Source: Rhodothermales bacterium (lineage in GTDB: Bacteria > Bacteroidota > Rhodothermia > Rhodothermales > ISCAR-4553). From it: a stretch of 39,793 bases of DNA. This document shows, one piece after another, positions 37,523 to 39,793 of the stretch (position 1 is the first letter of the stretch; each line of letters begins with the position of its first letter). Location: positions 1-39,793 of the forward strand of contig JALSSK010000407.1 in NCBI GenBank assembly GCA_026984335.1, written 5' to 3'. Made by a program: the position numbers and the translations under genes. Under the pieces are notes generated by a model. That model did not search any database, had not been told where the DNA came from, and saw nothing but the letters and a program-made list of their open reading frames with translations.

Positions 37523-38791
37523 TCATCGCAGGGATTGGATGACGATGAGCCGGAGGAGCACGGTTCCGGAGCCCTCGAGCCGGAGCCCGACGGGGCCGGG
37601 CGCGGGAGCGTCGCTGTGCCCGTGGACGACGAGCTTGCCGTTGACGTAGCCGCGAAAGTGGGTTCCGTCGGCGACGACGCGCAGGGTGAACCAGCCGGCG
37701 CCGGCCTGTTCTTCCTCGTCGAAGATCTCGGTGACGCCGTCGCGCACCCGTCCCTGGCGCATCTTCCCGTCTTCGAGACCGAGGAAGTTGTAGTTCTGCG
37801 CGTCGCGCACGTGGTGGACGACGCGGACGGAGCCGTCGAACCGGTCGAGGTTGAGCGTCACGTCGCCCTGAATGCTTGCCAGCGAATCGCCGGTCACGAA
37901 GAGGACGGGGCCGCCTTCGAGGCGCAGGGCCAGTTGCCCGTCCTGTTCCTCCACGTTCAGGTCCTCGGGACTGCCTTCGAAGAAACGGAACCGTTCGGTG
38001 AGCGCGCGTTGCGCACCCGCGCCGGGCTCCCAGCTCCACGAGCCGTCTTCGGTCGTGACGGGATGCATGACCATGGCGGCCGCGTCGTGTTCTTCGCCGG
38101 GGGCGTGCTCGTGGTCCGCCTCTTCGGCCGCGTCGTGTTCTTCGCCGGGAGCGTGCTCGTGGTCCGCCTCTTCGGCTTCTTCGTGCTCTTCGCCGGGAGC
38201 GTGCTCGTGGTCCGCCTCTTCGGCTTCTTCGTGCTCTTCGCCGGGAGCGTGCTCGTGGTCCGCCTCTTCGGCTTCTTCGTGCTCGGCGTTGGGATTATAC
38301 GGCTCGAGCCCTTCCTGAGGGACGGCCTGCACTCCGAGTCCGTATTGGAAGACCATCTGCGCGCCACGGTCCCCGGTCTGGAAAAGCAGGAAAATGCCTC
38401 CGGCTCCGATCACGACGGCGAGGAGGTTCAGGACTTTCCCGGCCGGCAGGCGCTCTTTGTGATCGAACCAGAGCATGGCCAGGCGAGCGAGGGCGAAGAG
38501 CCCGTAGAACCATACGGTCCGCTCGGCCCAGTCGGCATGGTCGGTGAGGAGCGTTTGAGCGGCGGCGGGCGCCAGGACGGCGTCGGCGGCGGCGCGGCCC
38601 GTGAAGAACGCCGCGAGCGCGGCAACGGCTCCGAGCGTGAACAGCGCGACGGCGACGGCGCGGATCTCCGACCGCTTCGCGGGCACGACCAGCGCGACGA
38701 CGTCGAACAGCACGGCGATGGTGAGCAACGCTATCGGGAAATGGATGAGGAGCGGGTGAATGCTTGGCGCCCATTCGGGAAGAGAAAACAT
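37523..38791 (-). CDS. DUF2231-like membrane domain, His/Glu-rich repeats, DUF1080/lectin-like C-terminal domain
   Basis: N-term IHPLLIHFPIALLTIAVLFDVVAL; middle (HEEAEEADHEHAPGEE)n; C-term jelly-roll-like YNFLGLEDGKMRQGRV...GYVNGKLVVHGHSDAPAPGPVGLRLEG. Confidence 0.8.
   Translation of the reverse strand: MFSLPEWAPSIHPLLIHFPIALLTIAVLFDVVALVVPAKRSEIRAVAVALFTLGAVAALAAFFTGRAAADAVLAPAAAQTLLTDHADWAERTVWFYGLFALARLAMLWFDHKERLPAGKVLNLLAVVIGAGGIFLLFQTGDRGAQMVFQYGLGVQAVPQEGLEPYNPNAEHEEAEEADHEHAPGEEHEEAEEADHEHAPGEEHEEAEEADHEHAPGEEHDAAEEADHEHAPGEEHDAAAMVMHPVTTEDGSWSWEPGAGAQRALTERFRFFEGSPEDLNVEEQDGQLALRLEGGPVLFVTGDSLASIQGDVTLNLDRFDGSVRVVHHVRDAQNYNFLGLEDGKMRQGRVRDGVTEIFDEEEQAGAGWFTLRVVADGTHFRGYVNGKLVVHGHSDAPAPGPVGLRLEGSGTVLLRLIVIQSLR
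38081..38288. repeat. 48-bp in-frame tandem repeat, about 4.3 copies
   Basis: Copies begin about 38081, 38129, 38177, 38225, with a partial copy at 38273; encodes EEADHEHAPGEEH(D/E)(A/E)A on the minus strand. Confidence 0.9.
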
Positions 38792-38906
38792 AGCGGTGGC
38801 TTGTAAGAGGTAAATGGAAGAGGGTGGGGGAAGCGGCGGAGCCCCGGGTGAGAGCCGAAACGGAAGATTTCCGTGGGACGCTCCCGGAGAAGGCCGCCCC
38901 AAGCGA

Positions 38907-39365
38907 TTAACGCTTTGCGTAGACCGTCTGCCGGCCTTTGCGGTCGAAGGCGACGACGTCGTACGGTTGCGGTCGCCTGCCTTCCATGCCCGGCGACCCG
39001 ACGGGCATGCCCGGAACGGCGAGGCCGGTCACGTCGGGCTTCTCGGAGAGCATGCGCCGGATGACGTCGGCGGGGACGTGCCCTTCGACGACGTACCCGC
39101 CCACGACGGCCGTATGGCACGACCCCAGGCGCGCCGGCACGCCGAAGCGGGTCTTCATGGGCGAGACGTCCGGCATGTCGACCGTTTTCACGGGGAAGCC
39201 GTTCTTTCGAAGATGCTCCGTCCATTGCTCACAACAGCCACAGGTGGGGCTTTTGTAGACGGTTACGGTGGGAAGGCCGGCGTCCGAGGGGGTGCAGCCG
39301 ACGAAGAGCGCCGACGTAAGAAGCGCCAGCGCCGTCAGGATGAAGAAGGGTCGTAATCGGTGCAT
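38907..39365 (-). CDS. DUF411 metal-binding lipoprotein
   Basis: Lipobox ALFVGC; VTVYKSPTCGCCEQWTEHLRKNGFPV, LGSCHTAVVGGYVVEGHVPADVIRRML, GLAVPGMPVGSPGME. Confidence 0.92.
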   Translation of the reverse strand: MHRLRPFFILTALALLTSALFVGCTPSDAGLPTVTVYKSPTCGCCEQWTEHLRKNGFPVKTVDMPDVSPMKTRFGVPARLGSCHTAVVGGYVVEGHVPADVIRRMLSEKPDVTGLAVPGMPVGSPGMEGRRPQPYDVVAFDRKGRQTVYAKR

Positions 39366-39382
39366 ATTCGTTCAGGAGCGTG

Positions 39383-39616
39383 TCATTGGTCTCGTTCGAG
39401 GCGCGCCTTACGCTCCTCGTATTCTTCCGTGGATATTTCCCCGGCGGCATAGCGCCGCTTGAGGATCTCCAGCGGGGATTCCTTGCGGGAATTCGGGGGA
39501 GGACCGGGGGGCGGCGGCGTCTGATTTCTCCAGAGGAGAGACACCAGAATGATGATGACGAGAATCCAGAAGATCCACCAGCCCCAGTGCATGCCCCACA
39601 TCCATCCGTCGTACAT
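39383..39616 (-). CDS. SHOCT-domain small membrane protein
   Basis: GMHWGWWIFWILVIIILVSLLW TM plus C-terminal PLEILKRRYAAGEISTEEYEERKARL. Confidence 0.88.
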   Translation of the reverse strand: MYDGWMWGMHWGWWIFWILVIIILVSLLWRNQTPPPPGPPPNSRKESPLEILKRRYAAGEISTEEYEERKARLERDQ

Positions 39617-39635
39617 GATTTTCTCCGCATTCGTG

Positions 39636-39669
39636 CGCGCATGCCCGGGAATGACCCCGGGCGTGCGCG
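39636..39669 (-). other. Strong hairpin between Met-rich gene and SHOCT gene
   Basis: 14-bp arms CGCGCATGCCCGGG/CCCGGGCGTGCGCG (one wobble), 6-nt loop. Confidence 0.7.
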
Positions 39670-39695
39670 CGATGTTGTGGCTGTCACGGTGAAAC

Positions 39696-39793
39696 CTATT
39701 GCCGGTTCATTCCAGCTTTTTTCTTGCTCTTCATGCCGCCGTGCTTCATGCCGCCCTGCATCATGCCGCCGCCCATCATGCCGCCGCCCATCA
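39696..39793 (-). CDS. Met/Gly-rich C-terminal tail of a truncated protein
   Basis: Minus strand: ...MGGGMMGGGMMQGGMKHGGMKSKKKAGMNRQ*; upstream part beyond window. Confidence 0.6.
   Translation of the reverse strand, partial: MGGGMMGGGMMQGGMKHGGMKSKKKAGMNRQ

Noticed and set aside
38081-38288. CRISPR-like periodic repeat
   Set aside because: No spacers; contiguous in-frame 48-bp coding tandem repeat.
37508-38806. Plus-strand ORF with hydrophobic repeats (VVFFAGSVLVVRLFGFFVLF)
   Set aside because: Apparent membrane repeats are the antisense reading of the 48-bp His/Glu repeat in the DUF2231 gene.

Overview
High-GC bacterial window read as a dense metal-homeostasis and stress island; the GC-rich gene style suggests Rhodothermales/Bacteroidota, but that is inference. 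In order: (a) a MerR-terminated operon (thioredoxin-like C-terminus, MerP-like HMA protein, OM beta-barrel, NHL lipoprotein, MerR); (b) a CzcCBA/CusCBA-type RND efflux operon with a small Cys-containing secreted protein upstream and a PII-like gene downstream behind a strong terminator; (c) an unusual P1B-type ATPase with APC in place of CPC; (d) a secreted GH130-like protein; (e) ArsR, aquaporin and a Cys-containing phosphoesterase; (f) AhpD-like protein, NarL-type response regulator and ChrA; (g) tandem Usp and M50/CBS protease, ferritin-like/VIT1 protein, MarC, APC permease, P3A-like H+-ATPase and a PAS histidine kinase; (h) a minus-strand copper/envelope module (YHS, second PII-like, cupredoxin, cytochrome c, porin-like, CopB-type ATPase, DUF5676-like, DUF4198, DUF2231 with His/Glu repeats, DUF411, SHOCT, Met-rich protein). 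The most interesting non-coding signals are both in (h). First, four intergenic arrays of TTAAG half-sites with 11-bp period (one 10-bp step), found nowhere else in the window by eye. Second, a compact structured leader (perfect 11-bp closing stem, internal helices, then a textbook intrinsic terminator) downstream of one array and upstream of the DUF4198 gene; it looks like a riboswitch-style or sRNA element of a class I do not recognise. All calls come from reading the sequence; no searches or folding were run. Coordinates read by eye may be off by 1 nt.
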